DNA of 64,000 bases from SAR92 bacterium BACL16 MAG-120619-bin48 (lineage in GTDB: Bacteria > Pseudomonadota > Gammaproteobacteria > Pseudomonadales > Porticoccaceae), in contig LIDE01000012.1 in NCBI GenBank assembly GCA_001438605.1, positions 26,001 to 90,000 of the forward strand. The letters run 5' to 3'. Each line of letters opens with the position of its first letter. Positions within the stretch are counted from its first letter, which is position 1. The position numbers and the translations under genes are program-made. This document shows, in pieces, positions 42,397 to 51,553 of the stretch. The notes beneath the pieces were generated by a model, which made no database searches, was not told the origin of the DNA, and worked only from the letters and a program-made list of their open reading frames with translations.

Positions 42397-44430
42397 TCAG
42401 TGGATGCCCTTCCAGTATTCGCGGTTCAACAACACAACAAATACCAACAGCAACAATAAGAACAGCAACACCATTCGACCAATATGTTTACGCTCTTCAG
42501 CCATTGGCTCAGCCACATATTCGAGGAAGTTGACTAAATCATAGACTGCTACGTCGTATTCTTCCGCTGAAAGTGTGCCGGGGACGGTAATATTGAAGCG
42601 TCCACAGGGATCATCAAGAATGTCTTCGCCAGTCAATACGTCCCGCTTGATGCCGCCGTTGGCCGCTAGCACTGGACCGGGCGCACACTCAGGTAAGCCT
42701 TGGAGATCAAGCAATGCGTGGGGCATACCTACGTCTTTAAAGACTTTGTTGTTCACACCCAGCGGGCGAGTTGGATCGACATAAAAGTTGCGCAGATAGG
42801 TATAGACCCACTCTGGCGAGCGTGCACGAGCGACCAAGGTCAAGTCCGGAGGAACAGCACCAAACCACTCTTTAGCGCCCTCTTCCGGCATAGCAATCTT
42901 CATCAGGTCGCCAATTTTCTGACCGCTGAAGACCATATTGTCTAGCATCATTTGATTGGGAATACCGAGGTCATTGGCCACACGCTCCCAGCGCGAGTAC
43001 TTGAATGAGTGACAGCCCATGCAGTAGTTAACCGCAAGCTTTGCACCATTTTGCAATGACGCATGGTCTGTTAAATCCGCTTCAAAGGCGTCGCAATTGA
43101 TCGTGCCGCAGTCTTTACCTTCGGCACCCACCGCTTTCAGCGGCAAGGTAACCATCAGAGCGACAAACAGGAACGCACCTATGGTTTTCCAAACACCCAT
43201 ACCGCCATCCATGGTTATGCGGTCCGGCACTGGCTTTGTGGTCTCCATGCGAGTCCAGAAGTACATACCGATAAAGTACGCGAAATACAGGATCGTACAG
43301 ATCTGAGCGAGCAGAGTGCGAGATTCTGTCGGCGCTTTAACACCCAAGTATCCGAGGATAATAAAGCAAGCCGCGAACACTAAAATACCAATGCGACTGA
43401 ATACACCTTTATAGCGCATTGAATTCACTGGACTGCGGTCAAGCCATGGCAACACAAACAGAATCGCAATCGCGGCTGCCATCGTAATAAAGCCACCAAG
43501 CTTGTCCGGCACGGCGCGCAGCATCGAGTAATAAGGCGTGAAATACCATACTGGTGCAATGTGCTCAGGTGTCTTCAGTGAGTTAGCAATTTCAAAGTTG
43601 GCGTACTCAAGGAAGTAGCCGCCCATCTCTGGCATAAAGAACAGAATGGCGCAGAATACAAACAGGAAGACCACAATTGGTACAAGATCATGAATAACAA
43701 AGTACGGGTAGAACGGAATACCATCGATAGGATTACCGTTCTCATCTTTGTACTTCTTGATGCTGACGCCATCGGGGTTGTTCGAGCCAACGTCGTGCAG
43801 AGCAATAATGTGCATCACCACCAGCGCGATCAAGATTATCGGCATGGCCACGACGTGCAGTGACATAAAGCGATTCAGGGTAATGCCTGAGATCAGGTAG
43901 TCACCGCGAATCCACTCAACAATATCACCGCCGACAACCGGAATCGCACCAAACAGGGAGATAATAACCTGCGCGCCCCAGTAGGACATCTGGCCCCATG
44001 GCAATACATAGCCAAGGAACGCTTCTGCCATGAGGGCAACATAGATGGTCATACCAAATATCCACACCAGCTCGCGTGGTGCCTTATAGGAACCATAAAT
44101 CAAGCCGCGGAACATGTGCATGTAGACCACGATAAAAAACGCCGATGCGCCGGTAGAGTGGGCGTAGCGGATTATCCAGCCCAGATCGACATCGCGCATA
44201 ATGTATTCAACTGAAGCAAATGCTTGCTCCGCTGAACCTTGGTAGCTCATCAACAACCAAATACCCGTGACCAACTGAATCACCAGTACAACCATCGACA
44301 GAACGCCAAAGTAGTACCACCAGTTGAAGTTCTTGGGCGCGTAGTACTCGGCCATGTGCCGATTCCACTCGCGCTTGAGCGTGGGCATACGCGAATCTAA
44401 CCACTCGGCAAAAGCAGCTGCTTTACTCAT
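42397..44430 (-). CDS. Cytochrome b / cytochrome c1 fusion of the bc1 complex
   Basis: 677 aa in one frame: complete cytochrome b, then signal-peptide-like MGVWKTIGAFLFVALMVTLPLKAVGA, then c1 with CMGCH, a GMPHALLDLQG Met-ligand context and a C-terminal TM. Confidence 0.92.
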   Translation of the reverse strand: MSKAAAFAEWLDSRMPTLKREWNRHMAEYYAPKNFNWWYYFGVLSMVVLVIQLVTGIWLLMSYQGSAEQAFASVEYIMRDVDLGWIIRYAHSTGASAFFIVVYMHMFRGLIYGSYKAPRELVWIFGMTIYVALMAEAFLGYVLPWGQMSYWGAQVIISLFGAIPVVGGDIVEWIRGDYLISGITLNRFMSLHVVAMPIILIALVVMHIIALHDVGSNNPDGVSIKKYKDENGNPIDGIPFYPYFVIHDLVPIVVFLFVFCAILFFMPEMGGYFLEYANFEIANSLKTPEHIAPVWYFTPYYSMLRAVPDKLGGFITMAAAIAILFVLPWLDRSPVNSMRYKGVFSRIGILVFAACFIILGYLGVKAPTESRTLLAQICTILYFAYFIGMYFWTRMETTKPVPDRITMDGGMGVWKTIGAFLFVALMVTLPLKAVGAEGKDCGTINCDAFEADLTDHASLQNGAKLAVNYCMGCHSFKYSRWERVANDLGIPNQMMLDNMVFSGQKIGDLMKIAMPEEGAKEWFGAVPPDLTLVARARSPEWVYTYLRNFYVDPTRPLGVNNKVFKDVGMPHALLDLQGLPECAPGPVLAANGGIKRDVLTGEDILDDPCGRFNITVPGTLSAEEYDVAVYDLVNFLEYVAEPMAEERKHIGRMVLLFLLLLLVFVVLLNREYWKGIH

Positions 44431-45056
44431 TACGCAATCTCCGAATCAATACCAATTGTTATGATGTCGTCCGACTCATAAACATGGGGAGGAATTTCAA
44501 GGTTGGTTGGCGCCGGTACACCCGCGAAAACACGGCCAGAAAGATCAAACTTTGAACCGTGGCAAGGGCAGAAAAAGCCGCCCATCCAAGAGGCTCCGCC
44601 GAGGTCCATTGCGCCAACGTCTGGACGATACATCGGTGCACAACCCAGGTGGGTACACAGACCGACTAAGACTAAAATCTCTTCATGCCCTGCCAGCGTG
44701 CGCGCACTGCCAGTCACATAGGCAGGCTGAGACGCAGCCGTTGAGTCAGCATCTCGGAGTATTGAGGTGTCCATGATCGCGATGGCCGCGACTGTCTCTT
44801 TTGATCGACGCACGATGTAAACAGGTTTCCCACGCCACTCGACAACCAAACGGCCGCCTTCTTCAAGCTTGGAAATATTAATCGTAACCGGCGCACCAGC
44901 GGCCTTCGCTTTCGCGCTAGGTTGCCAAGATGAAACGAAGGGTACCGCTGCACCCACTACACCAGCACCACCTACAACGCAGGTAGCCCCAGTAAGAAAT
45001 CGGCGGCGACTATGGTTGACACCGTCACTAGTCATGACGTTCTCCCTAAACAGCAA
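44430..45056 (-). CDS. petA: Ubiquinol-cytochrome c reductase Rieske iron-sulfur subunit
   Basis: Tat-like RRRFLTG; CTHLGCAP and CPCHGSKFD. 1-nt overlap (TAATG) with the cytochrome b-c1 gene. Confidence 0.95.
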   Translation of the reverse strand: MLFRENVMTSDGVNHSRRRFLTGATCVVGGAGVVGAAVPFVSSWQPSAKAKAAGAPVTINISKLEEGGRLVVEWRGKPVYIVRRSKETVAAIAIMDTSILRDADSTAASQPAYVTGSARTLAGHEEILVLVGLCTHLGCAPMYRPDVGAMDLGGASWMGGFFCPCHGSKFDLSGRVFAGVPAPTNLEIPPHVYESDDIITIGIDSEIA

Positions 45057-45181
45057 TATTTGGATGTTAAAACACGCGGATTCGCATGCAATTGAAAAAT
45101 GCGCTGCATAGTAACGGAAAGCAGTTATCTACGCAACCAGAGAGTTTTAGCGCAATAGTGTAAGCTGTTGTTTTTAAAGGC

Positions 45182-45218
45182 AAAAAAAAGCCCGACTCGT
45201 TGGTCGGGCTGTTTTTTT
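45182..45218. terminator. Intrinsic terminator after rplM-rpsI, bidirectional appearance
   Basis: AAAAAAAAGCCCGACTCGTTGGTCGGGCTGTTTTTTT. Confidence 0.88.
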
Positions 45219-45227
45219 GATGCTGTA

Positions 45228-45620
45228 TTAACGCTTGGAGAACTGCGGACGCTTACGCGCTTTGTGCAGACCCACTTTCTTACGTTCAACCTGACGCGCA
45301 TCGCGAGTCAAGAAGCCTGCTTTTCGCAGCGGTGAGCGAAGGTTTTCGTCGTATTGCAGCAATGCGCGCGCAATACCGTGGCGAATAGCGCCAGCCTGAC
45401 CGAAGTTACCACCGCCATCAACTGTGATTTTCATATCAAAACGATCGACCAGGTCAACCACTTCAAATGGCTGACGAACGATCATACGCGCCACTTCACG
45501 GCCAAAATAGGCTTCGATAGTGCGGTCGTTGATAGTGATGTTGCCTTTTCCTGATGTCAGGAAAACACGAGCGGCTGCTGTCTTGCGACGGCCTGTACCA
45601 TAATATTGAGTTTCTGCCAT
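45228..45620 (-). CDS. rpsI: 30S ribosomal protein S9
   Basis: [17 protein letters not shown]-terminal RKRPQFSKR. Confidence 0.98.
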   Translation of the reverse strand: MAETQYYGTGRRKTAAARVFLTSGKGNITINDRTIEAYFGREVARMIVRQPFEVVDLVDRFDMKITVDGGGNFGQAGAIRHGIARALLQYDENLRSPLRKAGFLTRDARQVERKKVGLHKARKRPQFSKR

Positions 45621-45635
45621 GATGATCGCTGTCCG

Positions 45636-46064
45636 TTACAGTTCTAGAACTTGGGGTTGCTGCGCTGTATGAGGATGCTCAGTACCAGCGTAGATCTTCA
45701 GTTTTCTAAACATCTCACGGCCGAGAGGTCCGCGTGGCAACATGCCCTTTACCGCAGACTGAATAACGCGCTCTGGCGCCTTATCAATCAACTTTTCAAA
45801 GGTAATGTCTTTGATGCCACCAGGATAACCGGTGTGAGAGTAATAAATTTTCTGTGTTGCCTTGTTACCTGTGACGCCAATTTTTTCGGCGTTAACGATA
45901 ACAATATAATCACCTGTATCAACGTGGGGAGTATATTCCGGCTTGTGTTTTCCACGCAACCGAGTGGCCACAGCTGCCGCCAAACGACCCAGGGTTTTGC
46001 CCTCGGCGTCAACGATATACCAATCGCGTGTAACTGATTCTGCTTTTGCACTAAACGTTTTCAT
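45636..46064 (-). CDS. rplM: 50S ribosomal protein L13
   Basis: [29 protein letters not shown]. Start trimmed to 46064. Confidence 0.98.
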   Translation of the reverse strand: MKTFSAKAESVTRDWYIVDAEGKTLGRLAAAVATRLRGKHKPEYTPHVDTGDYIVIVNAEKIGVTGNKATQKIYYSHTGYPGGIKDITFEKLIDKAPERVIQSAVKGMLPRGPLGREMFRKLKIYAGTEHPHTAQQPQVLEL

Positions 46065-46175
46065 TTTATTTTGCCTGACTTTTCGGGATACCAAAAAAGG
46101 GGGCGAATTGTAATGATCGGCAGCACGCATTACAAGGGGGCATTTGAGCAAACTGAAAGTTTTTTACAAAGACTG

Positions 46176-47291
46176 TCATGGACGGTGCGGACGGGCCAAA
46201 TACTCGCGGCTCTGCATCTCCAATAAACGGCTCTCCGTGCGTTGAAATTCGAAGCCTAATCGGCCGCCACTGTAGAGCTGATGCAGAGGCGCGGCGGCGG
46301 ATACAATCAATTTCACGCTGCGATCGTAGAACTCATCAACAAGATTGATAAAGCGCCGAGCGGCGTCATTATTGGCCGCAGAAAAGATCGGTACACCGGC
46401 GACAACCACGGAATGGAACTCTTTGGCGACCTCAATATAGTCGTTTTGGCTTCGCGGGCCCTCGCAGATCGCCTCAAAATCGAACCATACTATGTCCTCA
46501 GCGACCTTGCGCGCAGGAATTATTCGCCCTTCGATCAACAAATCAACATGGCACCTAATTTCACCCTCTACCGCCACTAAACTGTTAAACGTAGCCTCGA
46601 GCGATTGATCTGCCGGATCGCCAAGTGGGGTGTAGTAGAGCGCGGCTTGCTCCAGCGCGCGCAGACGGTAATCTGTGCCGCCATCAACATTTACGACTAA
46701 ACAGTGCTGATTGAGGAGCGCAATGGCGGGGAAAAAGCGCTGACGCTGCAGACCATCGCGGTAGAGTAGATCAGGCACGATATTGGAAGTGGTGACGAGG
46801 GTGACCCCTCTTTTAAACAGGCCATCCAAAAGCCGCGCCAAAATCATCGCATCAGTGATATCGCTGACAAAGAACTCATCGAAGCAAATTACGCGAGCTT
46901 CACTGGCTATCGACTCCGCAACCTTATCGAGCGGGTTGACCTGCCCCTTGAGCCGATCGAGATCCCCGTGCACGCGTCGCATAAAGCGGTGAAAGTGCAC
47001 ACGCATCTTTTGTTCGAAAGGAAGGCTCTCGTAAAAACTGTCCATTAAGAAGGTTTTACCCCTGCCCACACCACCCCACAGGTACAGGCCGCGCTCCGGC
47101 TCCAAACTAGATTTAGAGGGCTTGGCGAGCCTTGCCAACAGCCCGCTGAGACCTGACCGCTTGAGGTCAGACCGACGCACCAGTCGATGGTACAATTTGT
47201 CCAATAACTCGACAGCATGCGCTTGCGCCGAATCGGCGGTAAAGCCCAGACGAGTGAGATCGTTTTGGTAGCGTTGTTTGGGGGTTAACAT
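46176..47291 (-). CDS. zapE: Cell division protein ZapE (AFG1-family ATPase)
   Basis: GLYLWGGVGRGKTFLMDSFYESLP; RVHFHRFMRRVH; CFDEFFVSDITDAMIL. Likely start MLTPKQRYQND. Confidence 0.92.
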   Translation of the reverse strand: MLTPKQRYQNDLTRLGFTADSAQAHAVELLDKLYHRLVRRSDLKRSGLSGLLARLAKPSKSSLEPERGLYLWGGVGRGKTFLMDSFYESLPFEQKMRVHFHRFMRRVHGDLDRLKGQVNPLDKVAESIASEARVICFDEFFVSDITDAMILARLLDGLFKRGVTLVTTSNIVPDLLYRDGLQRQRFFPAIALLNQHCLVVNVDGGTDYRLRALEQAALYYTPLGDPADQSLEATFNSLVAVEGEIRCHVDLLIEGRIIPARKVAEDIVWFDFEAICEGPRSQNDYIEVAKEFHSVVVAGVPIFSAANNDAARRFINLVDEFYDRSVKLIVSAAAPLHQLYSGGRLGFEFQRTESRLLEMQSREYLARPHRP

Positions 47292-47522
47292 GGAATAGTG
47301 TGCAGTCGACGGATAAAGACAAACTGTAACCATGGCTGCGATGCAAGACAACCACTAAATGGCTGACCACCCGCGCCAAGCGCCATAAACGCGCAGTGCA
47401 GGCCGTCAATCTTTGGTAGGAGCGGCGCAGTTGCGCAATTAACAAATAAAATCATTGATTCGGCAACACGCTTTGGCGACACTAAGAGACGCTGAACATT
47501 TGAGCATAGGAGCAACCTTTTG

Positions 47523-48047
47523 ATGACATTGACAACCCTTCTGATCGCAGCTGCCAGTTTCCTGATAGGCGCAGGTATCGGCCACCTGTTCTCACGGAAA
47601 ATAGATAGCAGCGAAAAGTCAGTGCACAAACTCCAGCAGAAATTGCGCCAGAGCCAAGACGACCTTAAAAATTATCAGCAAGAAGTCACCGAGCACTTCG
47701 TTGCCACCGCGCAGCTCACTGGCAATGTTACCCAGAGCCAAAGAGAGTTTAACGAACACCTCGCAGCGGGAGCGATAAGACTCGCCAACACAGAAGTCGG
47801 TCGCCAATTGTTAAAAGCCAGCGGTCACGACATTAACATGCTCGATTCAATGGGCAATCCGATTATTGATCTCCATCACATTGAAGTACCCAGAGACTAT
47901 GCCCCAAGCGTCCCAGGCGGCGTGCTCAACGAACGCTACGGGTTTGAAGAAAGCAAAGCCAAAAAGTCACCACCCGACAGCCTGGCGGACAATACTGACA
48001 GCGACGATGACTACGATGACCGAGACCCCACGCAACGGGTAGGCTAA
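47523..48047 (+). CDS. YhcB/DUF1043 family protein (ZapG-like)
   Basis: N-terminal TM, GAGIGHLFSRK, coiled coil; divergent from zapE, the common context. Confidence 0.82.
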   Translation: MTLTTLLIAAASFLIGAGIGHLFSRKIDSSEKSVHKLQQKLRQSQDDLKNYQQEVTEHFVATAQLTGNVTQSQREFNEHLAAGAIRLANTEVGRQLLKASGHDINMLDSMGNPIIDLHHIEVPRDYAPSVPGGVLNERYGFEESKAKKSPPDSLADNTDSDDDYDDRDPTQRVG

Positions 48048-48089
48048 TGTCACTGCAAGGATGATGTCACGCAAGCACGGAGGTTTGCG

Positions 48090-48860
48090 ATTCACAGGTT
48101 TTTCACCCATCCCACACTAAACGGTGCCCTGCGCAAAGCGCTGCCCAGCAGCTGCGCGATTTGCTGCGGCGATATTTCGGACTGCAAGTACAGTCTCTGC
48201 CATGACTGCATCGCCGATTTACCCTGGTTAAGCAATCAATGCCAGCAGTGCGGCGTCTCGCTGCCAGACAACCATCTCTGTGCAAACTGCCAAAAGCGCC
48301 CGCCACCGTTCCACTGCTGCCTTTCCGCGTTCGCCTATGACGCCCCAATAGACCAAATTATTACGCGCTTTAAAAACAACCCTCACACCACAGAAATAGT
48401 TCAGTTGGCGGCCCTATCCGCGCAGCGCATTACCGAGGAATATGAGCGCCGGCAGATGGAATACCCGAGTATTGTTATACCGCTGCCCTTGCACTGGAAA
48501 AAACTCACCTATCGAAGCTTTAACCAAAGCCAGATCATTGCACGTCTGCTCACATCCGATATTCAGCGTCTGACGCAAAAAACCCTGAATCTTCGCACAG
48601 ATATAGCCGTCCGCACGGTTCACGGCCAAGCCCAACATCTACTGGATCGACGCAAGCGGCTGCAGGGGATCAGACAGGCGTTTAACCTGCGACCTCAAAC
48701 CGCAGCTGACATCCATCAGCAGACCATCGCCATTGTTGATGATGTGGTCACCACCGGCGCAAGCGCATCGGCGCTCGCGCGCACATTGCTTGAGGCAGGG
48801 GTGCACAGGGTCGATGTGTGGTGCATTGCCAGAACGAGCTGGAATAAAAACCCGCGCTGA
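48090..48860 (+). CDS. comF: ComF-family protein with N-terminal zinc finger and PRTase domain; apparent ATT start
   Basis: Open frame from 48090 reads IHRFFTHPTLNGALRKALPSSCAICCGDISDCKYSLCHDC...CQQCGVSL...CANC and continues into the 48405 ORF with IVDDVVTTGASASALARTLLEAG. GGAGG lies 6 nt upstream of ATT. Confidence 0.82.
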   Translation: MHRFFTHPTLNGALRKALPSSCAICCGDISDCKYSLCHDCIADLPWLSNQCQQCGVSLPDNHLCANCQKRPPPFHCCLSAFAYDAPIDQIITRFKNNPHTTEIVQLAALSAQRITEEYERRQMEYPSIVIPLPLHWKKLTYRSFNQSQIIARLLTSDIQRLTQKTLNLRTDIAVRTVHGQAQHLLDRRKRLQGIRQAFNLRPQTAADIHQQTIAIVDDVVTTGASASALARTLLEAGVHRVDVWCIARTSWNKNPR

Positions 48861-48866
48861 CTCAAA

Positions 48867-49670
48867 ATGGGCGACATGACATCACTTAGCAATCAACCCG
48901 ACGCCATTTGGCAACATATCTATGCCGAAGCACTGACCGCCGCCCAAGATGAACGGCTGTTGGCCAACTTCCTACAAGAGTCTGTCCTCAACCACAGCTC
49001 AATGGCACAGGCACTCAGCCACTACCTCGCGCAGAAACTCGCGAGCAACGCAGTGCCGGTAGCTGTTCTGCAAGAGGTTGCCGCAAGCGCCTTTGCAGAG
49101 CCGAGCATTCTTCACGCTGCCGCCAGTGACATTAAGGCAACCGTCGACCGAGACTCCGCCTGCAACGCCTACTTGACGCCCTTTTTATACTACAAAGGGT
49201 TCCTCGCCCTGCAGTCCTATCGCGTGGCCCACCATTTGTGGCACGCGGGCAGTCATTCACTCGCGCGGCTGTTGCAATACCGTATTTCACTAACCTTTGC
49301 TGTAGACATCCACCCCGCAGCAAAAATCGGTAGCGGCGTGATGATTGATCACGCTACCGGACTAGTAATTGGCGAGACTGCGGTAGTAGAGGACAGCGTT
49401 TCCATCATGCAGTCGGTCACTCTTGGCGGCACGGGAAAGGCCTCCGGCGATCGTCACCCAAAAATTGGCAAAGGCGTCTTAATTGGGCCCGGCGCAAAAA
49501 TCCTCGGCAATATCGTGGTGGGAGAAGGCGCAATGGTTGCCGCCTCGAGCGTTGTTTTAAAAGCCGTACCAGCACATGCAATTGTCGCCGGTGTGCCAGC
49601 GTCGGTTATTGCCGACACACGCTACGACCAGCCCGCACAATCCATGGACCACTACTTTAAGTGCGACTAA
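48867..49670 (+). CDS. cysE: Serine O-acetyltransferase (copy 1)
   Basis: Left-handed beta-helix hexapeptides; KIGSGVMIDHATGLVIGETAVVEDSVSIMQSVTLGGTGK. Confidence 0.93.
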   Translation: MGDMTSLSNQPDAIWQHIYAEALTAAQDERLLANFLQESVLNHSSMAQALSHYLAQKLASNAVPVAVLQEVAASAFAEPSILHAAASDIKATVDRDSACNAYLTPFLYYKGFLALQSYRVAHHLWHAGSHSLARLLQYRISLTFAVDIHPAAKIGSGVMIDHATGLVIGETAVVEDSVSIMQSVTLGGTGKASGDRHPKIGKGVLIGPGAKILGNIVVGEGAMVAASSVVLKAVPAHAIVAGVPASVIADTRYDQPAQSMDHYFKCD

Positions 49671-49848
49671 AACGATTGTGCAGCGCCACTTAGCAAAAAT
49701 GGGCGGTCGCTGGAATTGCTCAGATTGATCAGGAAATTTGACTACACTTAGAGGCATATAGGGACAACCACAGGACAGTCCCACAAAAAGGCGCGACTGC
49801 GTCTATTTTGGCCACCAATGGATCGGGAAGCGTTTTGCGCTAAATGTT

Positions 49849-51504
49849 ATGAATGTACTCTCAGACAACAATATTTCAGCACTGCTAAATATTATCAAAC
49901 CGTCGCTGGCTGACGAGCTCGCCACGGAGACTCAATGCCCACTGACCGACGTTGCCAGCACTGAAGACTGGATCAGCCAGCTTTCAGCCACTAACTATGC
50001 CGATAACGCCGTCCAGCTCTACCGCGTACTGCCATCGCTGGTTAGGCTGGATACCGACCCCTCCGACAAAATGGCGATTCTCGACAGCTTGGCGCCCACC
50101 GTCGCGCGCTGCGCCGACTGCCTCCTGCAAACGCAGTTGCGTGCGGACTCTGCGAAAGCTATCTCTCTCGGCCAAGCCCTTATGAGGCTGGTTTACGAAG
50201 GCTACAAACTCGTCATTTTTCAGCTCGGAACAGCATTGCAGCGCGACAACCAGCAGCAGACCAAAAAACTGGCCAAGGCCATCTTTAACGCCTGCAACGT
50301 GCTGGCGAAAATCCAGCTCAACAGCCTCAGCCACTATCTTGCGCAACCGCCCTACTTCTGGCGCGAATTGCACTGCCTAAACCTACTCGCAGAAAGGCTC
50401 AATATCCACGACATGGATATCCCATCAGCGACGGGCATCAATACATCCATCAGCAAGGTGTACTTAAAATTGCTGCTGTTTAACTGCACGCGACCCAATC
50501 ACTTTTCTCACTACGAAATGATGTTTGTTTACACCGAACTCGATTTTTGGGCACCACTGGCAGAACTTCAGAAAGGCTCGAAAGGTGGACTTTTTGCCAT
50601 CGACCCATCGAGCAATCGAGGTGCCGTCTACGCTGACGAAATTGACCCCAGCTCACCCTATGTAACATTGGATACATTTAATCTCGTTAAATTTTTGAAC
50701 AGCACCCTCGAAGAAACCAATAGTGCGTTATTTTCCGATCGCGTATCTCGACGCGTCATCAAAGACCTCGTACGTCAGTGGGGAACGAAGATAAAGCGCA
50801 GAGAAACGCACATCAAAGATAAAATCGAAGTGAGCATTGCTAGCGGCTTTACCTCGAGTGTATGCATGCTCTCGAGAACAGATTCTTTTGAAAATTTTCT
50901 TCTTTTATGCGGACAAAAACCCTCTCGAGCCGAGCAGGGCGTGAGAGGTATAAAACGGGTAGACGACGCCTGGGGGACATCCTTCGAAGCAATTGACAGC
51001 CACCCTGCCGATCCCGTTATCTACACACCTACTCGCGCTAAAAAAACCAAACTCAGCCTCATAAGAGGGATGCGCACAGATATTAGTTTGAACGGATGCT
51101 GCATCGAACTACCTCGCGAGGAGTCTGAGCTTAAACCAGGAGAAGTGGTCGCCATACGCGTTAAAGGATCCAGCAAATGGCAAGTCGGTATTATCCGCTG
51201 GAAACACACATCGCCATCACTTACCGCGCTCTGTGGCATTCAATTCCCCTCGCGCTTTTGCGCAGCCGGCGCCATTCAAAGCGGCCCATCGGATGCGCAG
51301 GGTCAGCAGCATTTTGTGCATGGGATACTGCTCTCAAAAAAGAAGGATATGTCAGACCAATTATCGCTGCTCTGCCCGCCTTTGCGCTACCACAAAGGAA
51401 GCAAAATACGCTTGCTCAGCACGCACAAAAAAATGCGTGTCATTCTTGGCGAGGAGCTCGACAGCACTGAACATTTAACACACTTTAAAATAACACCCTG
51501 CTAA
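49849..51504 (+). CDS. PilZ domain-containing protein (C-terminal PilZ, helical N-terminus)
   Basis: TKLSLIRGMRTDISLNGCCIELP...PGEVVAIRVKG...VGIIRW fits PilZ (D/N)xSxxG; upstream of the fimX-like gene. Confidence 0.75.
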   Translation: MNVLSDNNISALLNIIKPSLADELATETQCPLTDVASTEDWISQLSATNYADNAVQLYRVLPSLVRLDTDPSDKMAILDSLAPTVARCADCLLQTQLRADSAKAISLGQALMRLVYEGYKLVIFQLGTALQRDNQQQTKKLAKAIFNACNVLAKIQLNSLSHYLAQPPYFWRELHCLNLLAERLNIHDMDIPSATGINTSISKVYLKLLLFNCTRPNHFSHYEMMFVYTELDFWAPLAELQKGSKGGLFAIDPSSNRGAVYADEIDPSSPYVTLDTFNLVKFLNSTLEETNSALFSDRVSRRVIKDLVRQWGTKIKRRETHIKDKIEVSIASGFTSSVCMLSRTDSFENFLLLCGQKPSRAEQGVRGIKRVDDAWGTSFEAIDSHPADPVIYTPTRAKKTKLSLIRGMRTDISLNGCCIELPREESELKPGEVVAIRVKGSSKWQVGIIRWKHTSPSLTALCGIQFPSRFCAAGAIQSGPSDAQGQQHFVHGILLSKKKDMSDQLSLLCPPLRYHKGSKIRLLSTHKKMRVILGEELDSTEHLTHFKITPC

Positions 51505-51553
51505 CGCGAGGCGGGCATCGCGCGCACTTCAAAACGGGTTCTATAGCCACGGA

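Noticed and set aside
48103-48348. 81-aa minus-strand ORF in the track
   Set aside because: It is the antisense shadow of the comF zinc-finger coding region, which explains this DNA better.
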